Positions 7,578 through 15,551 of a stretch of DNA of 64,000 nt are shown here, one piece after another. Positions within the stretch are counted from its first letter, which is position 1, and each line of letters begins with the position of its first letter. The notes under the pieces were generated by a model. The model ran no database searches, had not been told where the DNA came from, and saw nothing but the letters and a program-made list of their open reading frames with translations. The stretch comes from Pontibacterium sp964228735 (GTDB taxonomy: Bacteria; Pseudomonadota; Gammaproteobacteria; Pseudomonadales; Balneatricaceae): NCBI RefSeq assembly GCF_964228735.1, contig NZ_CAXRBQ010000158.1, positions 16,602-80,601 on the forward strand. Direction: 5' to 3'. The translations under genes were made by a program, and so were the position numbers.

Positions 7578-9242
7578 ATGGCACAGTACGTTTATTCCAT
7601 GAATCGCGTTGGCAAAATTGTTCCGCCAAAACGCGAAATCCTTAAAGACATCTCCCTCTCTTTCTTCCCGGGCGCCAAGATCGGTGTACTGGGTCTGAAC
7701 GGCGCGGGTAAATCCACCCTGCTGCGTATCATGGCGGGTGTTGATCAGGAGTACATCGGTGAAGCACGCCCGATGCCAGGCATCAACGTGGGTTACCTGG
7801 AACAGGAACCCAAGCTGGACGAATCCAAAACCGTTCGCGAGGTGGTTGAAGAAGCGGTTGCTGATGTAAAAGAAGCGCTGGCAGGCCTGGATGCAGTGTA
7901 CGCTGCATACGCTGAGCCGGACGCAGACTTCGATGAGCTGGCCAAGAAACAGGCACACTTCGAAAACCTGATTCAGGCAAAAGACGGTCACAACCTGGAC
8001 ACTGCGCTGGAGCGCGCTGCGGATGCAATGCGTCTGCCGGCATGGGATGCGAAAATTGAGCACCTCTCTGGTGGTGAGCGCCGCCGTGTTGCCCTGTGCC
8101 GCCTGCTGCTGGACAAACCAGACATGCTGCTGCTGGACGAGCCTACCAACCACCTGGATGCTGAATCCGTAGCCTGGATCGAGCGCTTCCTGCAGGAATA
8201 CCCGGGCACCGTGGTAGCAATTACCCACGACCGTTACTTCCTGGACAACGCTGCCGGCTGGATTCTGGAACTGGACCGTGGCCGCGGTATCCCGTACGAA
8301 GGCAACTATTCTTCCTGGTTGGAACAGAAAGAGAAACGTCTGGAGATGGAAGCTAAGCAGGAAGCGGCACACCGCAAGTCCGTAGCTTCCGAGTTGGAAT
8401 GGGTTAAGCAGGGCCAGAAAGGCCGTCAATCCAAGTCCAAAGCGCGTCTGAAGCAGTTCGAAGAGATGCAGTCCAAGGAGTTCCAGACCCGCAACGAAAC
8501 CCAGGAGATCTATATTCCACCGGGCCCACGTCTGGGCGAGAAAGTGATCGAAGCGAAAGGTATTTCTAAAGCATTCGGCGACAAGGTCCTGTTCGAAGAC
8601 CTGAGCTTCTCCATCCCGCAGGGTGCGATCGTGGGTATCATCGGTGGTAACGGTGCAGGTAAATCTACACTGTTCAAGATGATCTCCGGTGAAGAAACTC
8701 CGGATACCGGTTCTATCGAACTGGGTTCCACCGTACAGCTGGCGTACGTGAACCAGAGCCGCGAACTGGACGGTAGCAAGACCGTATTCGAAGAGATCTC
8801 TGACGGTCAGGACAACATCGTGGTGGGTAACTACACCACCTCCTCCCGCGCGTACTGCGGTCGCTTCAACTTCAAGGGCGGCGACCAGCAGAAGTTTGTT
8901 AAAGACCTGTCCGGTGGTGAGCGCAACCGTCTGCACATGGCGAAGCTGCTGAAAGAGGGCGGCAACGTCCTGCTGCTTGACGAACCGACCAACGATCTGG
9001 ACGTAGAAACCCTGCGTGCACTTGAGGAAGCGCTGCTGGCGTTTCCGGGCTGTGCGGTAGTGATCTCGCACGACCGTTGGTTCCTGGACCGTATCTGTAC
9101 CCACATGCTGGCGTACGAAGGCGACTCCAAAGTTGAGTTCTTCGAAGGTAACTACACCGAGTTCCAGGAAGACTACAAACGTCGTCACGGCAAAGAGCAC
9201 CAGCCTGAGCGTATCAAGTACAAGCGTATGGCGGATCGTTAA
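7578..9242 (+). CDS. ettA: Energy-dependent translational throttle protein EttA (ABC-F ATPase)
   Basis: EttA binds the ribosomal E site and gates the first elongation step according to the ATP/ADP ratio. The 554 residues hold two ABC domains without membrane segments: Walker A GLNGAGKST then LSGGERRRVALCRLLL and LLLDEPTNHLD, then a basic linker, a second Walker A GGNGAGKST, LSGGERNRLHMAKLL and LLLDEPTNDLD. The ATG at 7578 (MAQYVYSMNRVGK) is chosen because EttA proteins begin there; the reading frame stays open another 32 codons upstream without family similarity. It is followed by a strong terminator. Confidence 0.96.
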   Translation: MAQYVYSMNRVGKIVPPKREILKDISLSFFPGAKIGVLGLNGAGKSTLLRIMAGVDQEYIGEARPMPGINVGYLEQEPKLDESKTVREVVEEAVADVKEALAGLDAVYAAYAEPDADFDELAKKQAHFENLIQAKDGHNLDTALERAADAMRLPAWDAKIEHLSGGERRRVALCRLLLDKPDMLLLDEPTNHLDAESVAWIERFLQEYPGTVVAITHDRYFLDNAAGWILELDRGRGIPYEGNYSSWLEQKEKRLEMEAKQEAAHRKSVASELEWVKQGQKGRQSKSKARLKQFEEMQSKEFQTRNETQEIYIPPGPRLGEKVIEAKGISKAFGDKVLFEDLSFSIPQGAIVGIIGGNGAGKSTLFKMISGEETPDTGSIELGSTVQLAYVNQSRELDGSKTVFEEISDGQDNIVVGNYTTSSRAYCGRFNFKGGDQQKFVKDLSGGERNRLHMAKLLKEGGNVLLLDEPTNDLDVETLRALEEALLAFPGCAVVISHDRWFLDRICTHMLAYEGDSKVEFFEGNYTEFQEDYKRRHGKEHQPERIKYKRMADR

Positions 9243-9260
9243 TCGATCTTAACATCGCAA

Positions 9261-9282
9261 AGGGCGCACTTCGATGCGCCCT
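9261..9282 (+). terminator. Rho-independent terminator after ettA
   Basis: AGGGCGCA (9261-9268) pairs with TGCGCCCT (9275-9282) around a 6-base loop, followed by TTTTT. It lies 19 bases past the ettA stop. Confidence 0.9.
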
Positions 9283-9379
9283 TTTTTGTGCTCAGATTCG
9301 CGCTCCAAACAATACTCTCTGCAGAACATCATTTTTCTTATCAGTAGCAAGACTGACTGATTCTTTAGAGCAACTTCAT

Positions 9380-9607
9380 TTAGCGACGGAACCGGTACAA
9401 CTCAGGATCATAAACGTCATCCGGTTTATAAAGAGGAATACCTTCCCCCTCATGCCCCTCATACAGCTCTTTGCTATCGAGGTAATGGGTAGCCAATTGC
9501 ATATATGGCGTAGTATTTGAGCGCCACTCTTCAGAAAAAACCGTAGCTTCGGAACAGAAAACAGCTAAAGAAAATGCTGACAAAAATAGAGATATTCTGG
9601 CTTTCAT
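9380..9607 (-). CDS. Small exported protein of unknown function (paralogue-like to 9788-10027)
   Basis: 75 residues with a likely signal peptide: Lys-Arg start, then a hydrophobic stretch ISLFLSAFSLAVF, with cleavage plausible around residues 18-24. The mature part of about 50 residues is acidic and aromatic, and ends in DDVYDPELYRFRR. The neighbouring small protein ends in STYNPELYFGN, so the two share a Y-[DN]-P-E-L-Y tail. No family is recognised. The promoter (9658-9690) has the same direct-repeat layout as that of its neighbour, suggesting shared control. Expression is plausible but unproven. Confidence 0.6.
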   Translation of the reverse strand: MKARISLFLSAFSLAVFCSEATVFSEEWRSNTTPYMQLATHYLDSKELYEGHEGEGIPLYKPDDVYDPELYRFRR

Positions 9608-9657
9608 ATCTATGCCTCAAGTGCGTGAGGTTTTGAAGGGTCTGCTCTTATGTATTC

Positions 9658-9690
9658 AGCCTAGGTATTCATTCTGAAACCAACCTGAAA
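9658..9690 (-). promoter_or_regulatory. Direct-repeat activator site and -10 of the 75-residue protein gene
   Basis: Read on the minus strand, TTTCAGG (9690-9684) and TTTCAGA (9679-9673) are repeated with an 11-base period. Ten bases after the second TTTCAG comes TAGGCT (9663-9658) as a poor -10. The same spacing recurs at 10095-10063. An 11-base repeat overlapping the -35 is typical of OmpR/PhoB-type regulators. Confidence 0.6.
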
Positions 9691-9740
9691 GCATCGATAC
9701 GCAACAAACAGAGCCGCAGCCTATGGCCAGAATAGTAAAA

Positions 9741-9760
9741 GCCGCATTGACGAATGCGGC
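9741..9760 (-). terminator. Rho-independent terminator after the 79-residue protein gene
   Basis: GCCGCATT (9741-9748) pairs perfectly with AATGCGGC (9753-9760) around a 4-base loop; the minus strand continues TTTTAC. It begins 28 bases past the stop, so the two small genes are separate transcripts. Confidence 0.85.
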
Positions 9761-9787
9761 CTTTCCAAGGTGGAACCAGTATTCTTA

Positions 9788-10027
9788 CTAGTTGCCAAAA
9801 TAAAGCTCTGGATTGTAAGTACTGCCGTTTAGACGAATCTGCTCATCAAATGCAGCCTGATCCAGCTCAACAATTTCATTGCTAATAAATTGAGTTGCTG
9901 ACTGAAACTGGATGCCTTCACCAAAGCTGATTTCCTTATCATTGGTTGGGGTAATTGCGTTCGCAGCAACAGCAGAACCGGAAGCCAGAACCAGACCAAG
10001 TGCGATAGCGGAAGTTAGAGTTTTCAT
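9788..10027 (-). CDS. Small exported protein of unknown function
   Basis: 79 residues with a clear Sec signal peptide (Lys2, hydrophobic core IALGLVLASGSAVA, cleavage after AVA-A near residue 22). The mature protein of about 57 residues is acidic and lacks cysteine. It ends in STYNPELYFGN, which resembles the tail of the 75-residue protein at 9380-9607. The function is not recognisable. Its own promoter with TTTCAGG direct repeats and its own terminator frame it as a single-gene unit, which makes it likely to be a real gene. Confidence 0.7.
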   Translation of the reverse strand: MKTLTSAIALGLVLASGSAVAANAITPTNDKEISFGEGIQFQSATQFISNEIVELDQAAFDEQIRLNGSTYNPELYFGN

Positions 10028-10062
10028 GATGTTGTCCTCGGGTGTCGTTGAATGTGATTCTC

Positions 10063-10095
10063 ATAATAGGGACGCTCCCTGAAACGAGCCTGAAA
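10063..10095 (-). promoter_or_regulatory. Direct-repeat activator site and -10 of the 79-residue protein gene
   Basis: On the minus strand TTTCAGG occurs at 10095-10089 and again at 10084-10078, an 11-base period. Ten bases after the second TTTCAG is TATTAT (10068-10063), a good -10. There is no conventional -35 other than the repeats, so activator dependence is inferred. Confidence 0.65.
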
Positions 10096-10215
10096 CACCC
10101 GAATTCACCATATACCAATTCGATCTAATACACGTTGAGTCTTATATATGGCAATTTTGATCATTGGCAGATTCTCAGTGGCCAGGTTTCCTTCGGGGGA
10201 AAATATGGTGCTAAT

Positions 10216-10623
10216 ATGATGACACCCAAGAACAAGAAGGAGCAGGTTGTGACTGCAAGCGATGTATCAGGCGACCGTCGACGCTTTACCCGTATCCATT
10301 TCGATGCACAGACGGAGATCTGCCACGCAGGTCAGCAGCAGTCGGTGCAGTTGATGGATATCTCATTCAACGGATTGCTGATCCAGTGCGAGACACCTCT
10401 GGCGATCCAGCAGGGCACTGAGATAGAAGCGCGCATCCATATTGGCGACAACATTCTGCATATCCCTGCCGTACTGACCCACCACCGCAATAACTTCTAC
10501 GGTTTCCATATTGAACGCCTGGATATCGACTGTGCAACCCACCTGCACCGCTTGGTTGAGCTCAATCTGGGCGATGAGACGCTGCTGAAGCGTGAACTTG
10601 AACACCTGATGCCCAACCTATAA
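10216..10623 (+). CDS. PilZ-domain cyclic-di-GMP binding protein
   Basis: The stand-alone PilZ domain has the arginine motif R-R-R-F-T-R near residues 20-25 and D-I-S-F-N-G-L about 25 residues later, the two c-di-GMP contact motifs (RxxxR and [DN]x[SA]xxG). It is therefore likely to bind the messenger rather than be a degenerate PilZ. The start is uncertain: 10216 (MMTPKNKK, 135 residues) is preferred over a TTG at 10135 that would add 27 residues with no signal-peptide or family logic. It is convergent with radA. The output partner is unknown; an EAL phosphodiesterase lies at 62137. Confidence 0.88.
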   Translation: MMTPKNKKEQVVTASDVSGDRRRFTRIHFDAQTEICHAGQQQSVQLMDISFNGLLIQCETPLAIQQGTEIEARIHIGDNILHIPAVLTHHRNNFYGFHIERLDIDCATHLHRLVELNLGDETLLKRELEHLMPNL

Positions 10624-10649
10624 CAGCGCAGCCTCTTAACACTTGCCCG

Positions 10650-12029
10650 TCAGATGGCGTCCAGCGCCTCTGACAGGCAGGTCACGCCCACGACCTCCAT
10701 ACCATCGATCCGCTCTTTCGGCATATTGGACTTCGGCACAATGGCACGACGGAAACCGTGCTTCGCCGCTTCGCGGATACGCTCCTGACCGTTGGGTACC
10801 GGCCGGATCTCGCCGGACAGCCCCACTTCACCAAAGGCCATCAGATCCTGTGGCAATGCGCTATCGCGGAAGCTGGAAACAACTGCCAGTAACAGTGCCA
10901 GGTCAGCGCCGGTCTCAAGCACCTTCACGCCACCCACCACGTTTACAAACACGTCCTGATCGCCGGTCATCAATCCGCCGTGACGGTTCAGCACCGCCAG
11001 TAGCATCGCCAGCCGGTTCTGCTCCAGACCTACCGCAACACGCCGTGGGTTGTTCATGTGGGATTCGTCCACCAGTGCCTGGATCTCCACCAGCAGCGGC
11101 CGGGTACCTTCCCACACCACCATCACCACACTGCCGGGGCTCGGGGTTTCAGATTGCTGCAGGAAGATAGAGCTCGGATTACGCACCTCTTTCAGGCCAT
11201 TCTCCAGCATCGCAAAGACACCGAGCTCGTTCACCGCACCAAAGCGGTTCTTGTGGGAACGCAGGGTGCGGAAACGCGAATCAGACGAGCCCTCCAGTTG
11301 CAGGGAACAGTCAATCATATGTTCCAGCACCTTAGGGCCGGCAAGAGAGCCATCCTTGGTTACATGGCCCACCAGGAACAGCACGGTACCGGTCTGCTTA
11401 GCGTACCGGGTCAGATAGGCCGCCCCCTCACGCACCTGAGACACCGAACCCGGAGCCGAACTGACATCCGCTACATGCATCACCTGAATGGAGTCGATCA
11501 CCATTATCTTGGGCTTCACCTGATCGGCAGTGGCACAGATCTGCTCAACGGAGGTTTCCGACAGCATCTTCAGCTGATCGGTTGGCAGGCCCAGCCGGTT
11601 GGCACGCAACGCCACCTGCTGCAGGGATTCCTCACCGGTCACATAGAGCGCGGGCATTTTGGCGGCCAAGTGACACACTGTCTGCAATAGCAGGGTACTT
11701 TTACCGGCACCCGGGTGACCACCAATCAGGATCGCCGAGCCTGGCACAAGGCCACCACCCAGTACACGGTCCAGCTCCACCGATGCGGTAGAGAAACGCG
11801 GCATCTCTTCCAGGTTCACCTCAGAGAGACTGACCACCTTCTTCTGTGCCCCAGCCCCACCGGCATACCCGTCAAAACGAGCATTGCGGGACGCACTGGC
11901 ACTGCTGGCACTCGCCAAGCGGACTTCCGTCAAGGTATTCCATGCCTGACAGGCGGTACACTGCCCCTGCCATTTGCTGTAATCCGCGCCGCAATCGTTA
12001 CATACGTATGCCGTTTTTTGTCGGGCCAT
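10650..12029 (-). CDS. radA: DNA repair protein RadA
   Basis: RadA (Sms) is a RecA-like motor that promotes branch migration and processing of recombination intermediates. The 459 residues show an N-terminal zinc finger (CNDCGADYSKWQGQC-x2-C), Walker A GHPGAGKSTLL, the RadA-specific KNRFG motif and a C-terminal Lon-protease-like domain (GGVKVLETGADLALLLA, FGEVGLSGEIRPV). The length is normal. It is separated from divergent metY by about 157 bases. Confidence 0.97.
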   Translation of the reverse strand: MARQKTAYVCNDCGADYSKWQGQCTACQAWNTLTEVRLASASSASASRNARFDGYAGGAGAQKKVVSLSEVNLEEMPRFSTASVELDRVLGGGLVPGSAILIGGHPGAGKSTLLLQTVCHLAAKMPALYVTGEESLQQVALRANRLGLPTDQLKMLSETSVEQICATADQVKPKIMVIDSIQVMHVADVSSAPGSVSQVREGAAYLTRYAKQTGTVLFLVGHVTKDGSLAGPKVLEHMIDCSLQLEGSSDSRFRTLRSHKNRFGAVNELGVFAMLENGLKEVRNPSSIFLQQSETPSPGSVVMVVWEGTRPLLVEIQALVDESHMNNPRRVAVGLEQNRLAMLLAVLNRHGGLMTGDQDVFVNVVGGVKVLETGADLALLLAVVSSFRDSALPQDLMAFGEVGLSGEIRPVPNGQERIREAAKHGFRRAIVPKSNMPKERIDGMEVVGVTCLSEALDAI

Positions 12030-12186
12030 GCCGCTCTCCGCTCAGGTGATTAAGCTGGTCATTCTACAAATCCGGGACTTCGGCTGAAAGTCTTCTTTAT
12101 TTCTGGATTGCAGTCACTACAATCGATAAACCGAATAACTATATAACGACAATCCGATCCCGAGATCGGAACTGAGGATAGAAGCG

Positions 12187-13461
12187 ATGAAACTGGAAAC
12201 TATTGCCGTACACGGTGGTTACGAACCGGACCCAACCACCAAAGCCGTGGCCGTGCCTGTCTATCAGACCACCTCTTACGCATTTGATGATGCTCAGCAC
12301 GGTGCAGACCTTTTTGACCTGAAGGTTCAGGGCAACATCTACACCCGCATCATGAACCCAACCACGGACGTGCTGGAAAAGCGTGTTGCAGAGATGGAAG
12401 GCGGTGTTGCCGCACTGGCAGTAGCCTCTGGTATGGCAGCCATCACCTACACCATCCAGACCATTGCGGAGGTGGGTGACAACATCGTTTCCACTTCAGA
12501 GCTGTACGGCGGTACCTACAACCTGTTCGCGCACACACTGCCGCGTCAGGGTATCGAAGTGCGTTTCGCCAACAAGGACGACTTCGCCGAGATCGAAAAC
12601 CAGATCAACGAAAAAACTAAAGCGCTGTACTGTGAATCCGTAGGTAACCCATCCGGCGGTATCGCAGACATCGAAAAGCTGGCTGAGATCGCTCACCGCA
12701 ACGGTATCCCGTTGGTTGTCGATAACACCGTACCAAGCCCTGCTATGTGGCGTCCGATCGAACACGGTGCCGACATCGTTGTACACGCAGCCACAAAATA
12801 CATTGGTGGTCACGGCAACTCCATCGGTGGTGTGATCGTGGATTCCGGTAAATTCCCATGGGCTGACAACGCCGAGCGTTTCCCACTGTTGAACACCCCG
12901 GATGTGTCCTACCACGGCGTGGTGTACACCGAAGCCTTTGGTCCTGCTGCCTTTATCGGTCGCTGCCGTGTGGTACCACTGCGTAATATGGGTGCGGCGC
13001 TGTCACCAATGAACGCCTTCCTGCTGATCCAGGGCATCGAAACCCTGTCCCTGCGTATGGAACGCATCAACGAGAACACGCAGAAGATCGCGCAGTTCCT
13101 GGCACAGCACGACGCAGTGAGCTGGGTGAAATATGCAGGTCTGGAGACCCACAAGGATTACGCGCTGGCGCAGAAATACATGAACGGCAATGCATCCGGC
13201 ATTCTGAGCTTTGGTCTGAAAGCAGGCCGTGAAGCGACCCGTCAGTTCTACGATGCGCTGCAGATCTTCACCCGTCTGGTGAACATCGGTGACTGTAAGT
13301 CCCTGGCATCGATCCCGGCTGAAACCACCCACCGTCAGCTGAATGACGAAGAGCTGGCTTCTGCCGGTGTATCACCTGAGATGGTGCGCCTGTCGATCGG
13401 CATCGAGCACATCGATGATCTGATGGCCGACCTGGATCAGGCGCTGGCAGCGGTTAAGTAA
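12187..13461 (+). CDS. metY: O-acetylhomoserine (thiol)-lyase / sulfhydrylase
   Basis: This PLP enzyme of the Cys/Met metabolism family makes homocysteine directly from O-acetylhomoserine and sulfide, bypassing cystathionine. The 424 residues include the long insertion region typical of MetY over MetB, with SELYGGTYNLFAHTLPR, VVDNTVPSPAMWRP and the PLP-lysine motif HAATKYIGGHG. The leader of 157 bases was checked for a SAM riboswitch and none was recognised. Its stop directly abuts that of the convergent carbonic anhydrase gene. Confidence 0.93.
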   Translation: MKLETIAVHGGYEPDPTTKAVAVPVYQTTSYAFDDAQHGADLFDLKVQGNIYTRIMNPTTDVLEKRVAEMEGGVAALAVASGMAAITYTIQTIAEVGDNIVSTSELYGGTYNLFAHTLPRQGIEVRFANKDDFAEIENQINEKTKALYCESVGNPSGGIADIEKLAEIAHRNGIPLVVDNTVPSPAMWRPIEHGADIVVHAATKYIGGHGNSIGGVIVDSGKFPWADNAERFPLLNTPDVSYHGVVYTEAFGPAAFIGRCRVVPLRNMGAALSPMNAFLLIQGIETLSLRMERINENTQKIAQFLAQHDAVSWVKYAGLETHKDYALAQKYMNGNASGILSFGLKAGREATRQFYDALQIFTRLVNIGDCKSLASIPAETTHRQLNDEELASAGVSPEMVRLSIGIEHIDDLMADLDQALAAVK

Positions 13462-14202
13462 TCAGCGGAACAGCTGGTTCAACTTACCCCATAGGGAACG
13501 GGCGCTTTTAGCGTCCGTTTCTTCATCTGCATCTTTCTTCATCATATCGCCCAGCAACTCGATCTTGCGCAGCGCGACACGGTACTGCTCTTCCACCTCA
13601 GCGGCACTGCTGACACTGAATTCCAGGTCGTTCACCAAACCGTCGTTCAGGCCGTACACCCAACCGTTGACGCTGAGCTCCTGGCCACTAGCCCAGGCTT
13701 CCTGCACAATCGTGGTTTCACAGACATTCAGGGCCTGCTCAATTACGTTCAGCTCACACAAACGATCCAGGTGCTCCTTCGGTGAATCCGACCATGCGGA
13801 CAGCAGATCCTTATGCTTGTTGTAGACGTTACGGATGTTACGCAGCCAGTTATCGATCATGCCGTGCGGCGTAGGATCGATGGATGCCTGCACACCACCA
13901 CAACCGTAGTGGCCAACAACCATAATGTGCTTCACCTTCAATACCTGCACCGCATACTGAACTACCGACAGGCAGTTCATATCGGTGTGAACCACGACGT
14001 TTGCCACGTTACGGTGTACAAACAGTTCACCCGGCAGCATGCCTACGATTTCATTTGCAGGTACACGGCTGTCGGAACAACCGATCCAGAGGTACTCCGG
14101 AGCCTGCTGCTGCGCCAGCGTTTCAAAAAATTGCGGGTCATTCTGGCTGATCTTCTCAGCCCATTCGCGGTTACTTTCAAGTAAAGACGTGAGAGGTTTC
14201 AT
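13462..14202 (-). CDS. can: Beta-class carbonic anhydrase
   Basis: The enzyme interconverts CO2 and bicarbonate to supply carboxylases. All zinc ligands are present: C42 and D44 in CSDSRVPA, then H98 and C101 in VVGHYGCGG. This is the classic beta-CA set with the Asp-Arg dyad (D44, R46). At 246 residues it is slightly longer than E. coli Can (220), the extra being a charged C-terminal tail. It lies downstream of the hemE terminator, so it is likely transcribed on its own. Confidence 0.95.
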   Translation of the reverse strand: MKPLTSLLESNREWAEKISQNDPQFFETLAQQQAPEYLWIGCSDSRVPANEIVGMLPGELFVHRNVANVVVHTDMNCLSVVQYAVQVLKVKHIMVVGHYGCGGVQASIDPTPHGMIDNWLRNIRNVYNKHKDLLSAWSDSPKEHLDRLCELNVIEQALNVCETTIVQEAWASGQELSVNGWVYGLNDGLVNDLEFSVSSAAEVEEQYRVALRKIELLGDMMKKDADEETDAKSARSLWGKLNQLFR

Positions 14203-14274
14203 AGGCTTATTACTTTAACTCTATCCAGATTAAGGGGCTTGGTACGCCCAGGCGGTATGCTCCGCCTTCAAAAA

Positions 14275-14292
14275 AGGGACTAAAAAGTCCCT
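14275..14292 (-). terminator. Rho-independent terminator after hemE
   Basis: AGGGACT (14275-14281) pairs with AGTCCCT (14286-14292) around AAAA. On the minus strand the stem is followed by TTTTT. It starts 18 bases past the hemE stop. Confidence 0.85.
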
Positions 14293-14309
14293 TTAATTTC
14301 TGTTGTTAT

Positions 14310-15389
14310 TTACGCCTGGTGATACTTGGCGCTCAGCTCGTGAACCGCGTCCACGAACACTTTTGGTGCCGCCGGATCCACGAACTGGTGGATACCGTGA
14401 CCCAGGTTAAATACGTGACCGCTGCCGCTGCCGTAGGAGGCCAGGATTGTCTCAACCTCTTCGCGGATGCGTGCTTCCGGTGCGTACAGTACGCTTGGAT
14501 CCATGTTGCCCTGCAGGGCTACACGGTCACCCACGCGGGCACGTGCATTGCCGATGTCGGTGGTCCAGTCCAGACCCAGTGCATCCGCACCGGCATCAGC
14601 AATGTGCTCCAGCCACTGACCACCGTTCTTGGTGAACAGGATCACCGGTACTTTGCGACCATCGTGTTCACGGATCAGACCGGATACGATCTGTTCCATG
14701 TACTTGAGGGAGAACTCACGGTACATCGGACCGCTCAGCGCACCACCCCAGGTATCAAAGATCTGCACCGCCTGCGCACCACAACGGATCTGCTCGTTCA
14801 GGTAGTCAGTCACAGACTGTGCCAGCTTGTTCAGCAGCTCGTGCAAGATCTCAGGCGTTGCATACATCATCTGTTTGATGTGACGGAAGTCCTTACTGGA
14901 ACCACCTTCAACCATGTAGGTCGCCAGGGTCCAAGGGCTGCCGGAGAAACCGATCAGTGGTACACGACCGTTAAGCTCTCGGCGGATGGTCTTAACCGCA
15001 CCCATCACGTAGTCCAGATCGCTCGCCGCGTTCGGTACCGGCAGATCAGCCACATCCTGCTCGGTACGGATGATCTTCTTGAAACGCGGACCTTCGCCGG
15101 TTTCAAAGTACAGGCCCAGACCCATCGCATCAGGAATGGTCAGAATATCGGAAAACAGAATCGCTGCGTCCAGCTCGTAACGCTCCAGTGGCTGGATGGT
15201 TACTTCGCACGCCAGTTCGTTGTTTTTACACAGGCTCAGGAAGTCACCTGCCTGGGCACGGGTTGCGCGGTACTCAGGTAGATAACGTCCGGCCTGACGC
15301 ATCATCCAAACCGGGGTTACGTCTACTGGCTCACCCAGCAGCGCTCGCAGAAAACGATCGTTTTTCAATTCAGCCATTTTTTCAGCCAT
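14310..15389 (-). CDS. hemE: Uroporphyrinogen decarboxylase
   Basis: HemE removes four carboxyl groups from uroporphyrinogen III to give coproporphyrinogen III in haem synthesis. The signature PVWMMRQAGRYLPEYR lies near the N terminus, and FSDILTIPDAMGL, GFSGSPWTLATYM and a C-terminal FNLGHGIHQ are conserved. It is 359 residues from 15389; most family members begin at the ATG at 15377 (MAELKND), and neither start has a clear ribosome-binding site. It follows gltD in the conserved gltB-gltD-hemE order but after a terminator. Confidence 0.97.
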   Translation of the reverse strand: MAEKMAELKNDRFLRALLGEPVDVTPVWMMRQAGRYLPEYRATRAQAGDFLSLCKNNELACEVTIQPLERYELDAAILFSDILTIPDAMGLGLYFETGEGPRFKKIIRTEQDVADLPVPNAASDLDYVMGAVKTIRRELNGRVPLIGFSGSPWTLATYMVEGGSSKDFRHIKQMMYATPEILHELLNKLAQSVTDYLNEQIRCGAQAVQIFDTWGGALSGPMYREFSLKYMEQIVSGLIREHDGRKVPVILFTKNGGQWLEHIADAGADALGLDWTTDIGNARARVGDRVALQGNMDPSVLYAPEARIREEVETILASYGSGSGHVFNLGHGIHQFVDPAAPKVFVDAVHELSAKYHQA

Positions 15390-15513
15390 ACCAACAGTTA
15401 AGTAATTCGATTGCGCCTATTCTACTCAGTTCGCGCGGGAATTGCGCTGCAACTTGCGCATTGGTTTCTGAAGCAGATCAAGAAACTGATACACAAAAAC
15501 CAAACTACAAAAA

Positions 15514-15532
15514 GGGCCGCTCTAAGCGGCCC
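15514..15532 (-). terminator. Rho-independent terminator after gltD
   Basis: GGGCCGCT (15514-15521) pairs with AGCGGCCC (15525-15532), with T-runs on both outer sides, so it could work in both directions. It starts 20 bases past the gltD stop. Confidence 0.88.
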
Positions 15533-15551
15533 TTTTCAGTGTCGTTTCGGA

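Noticed and set aside
7557..9200. A 547-codon minus-strand frame across ettA
   Set aside because: Antisense shadow of an intact ABC-F gene.
12030..12186. Possible SAM riboswitch upstream of metY
   Set aside because: No conserved SAM-I, SAM-II or SAM-IV core could be recognised in the 157-base leader.
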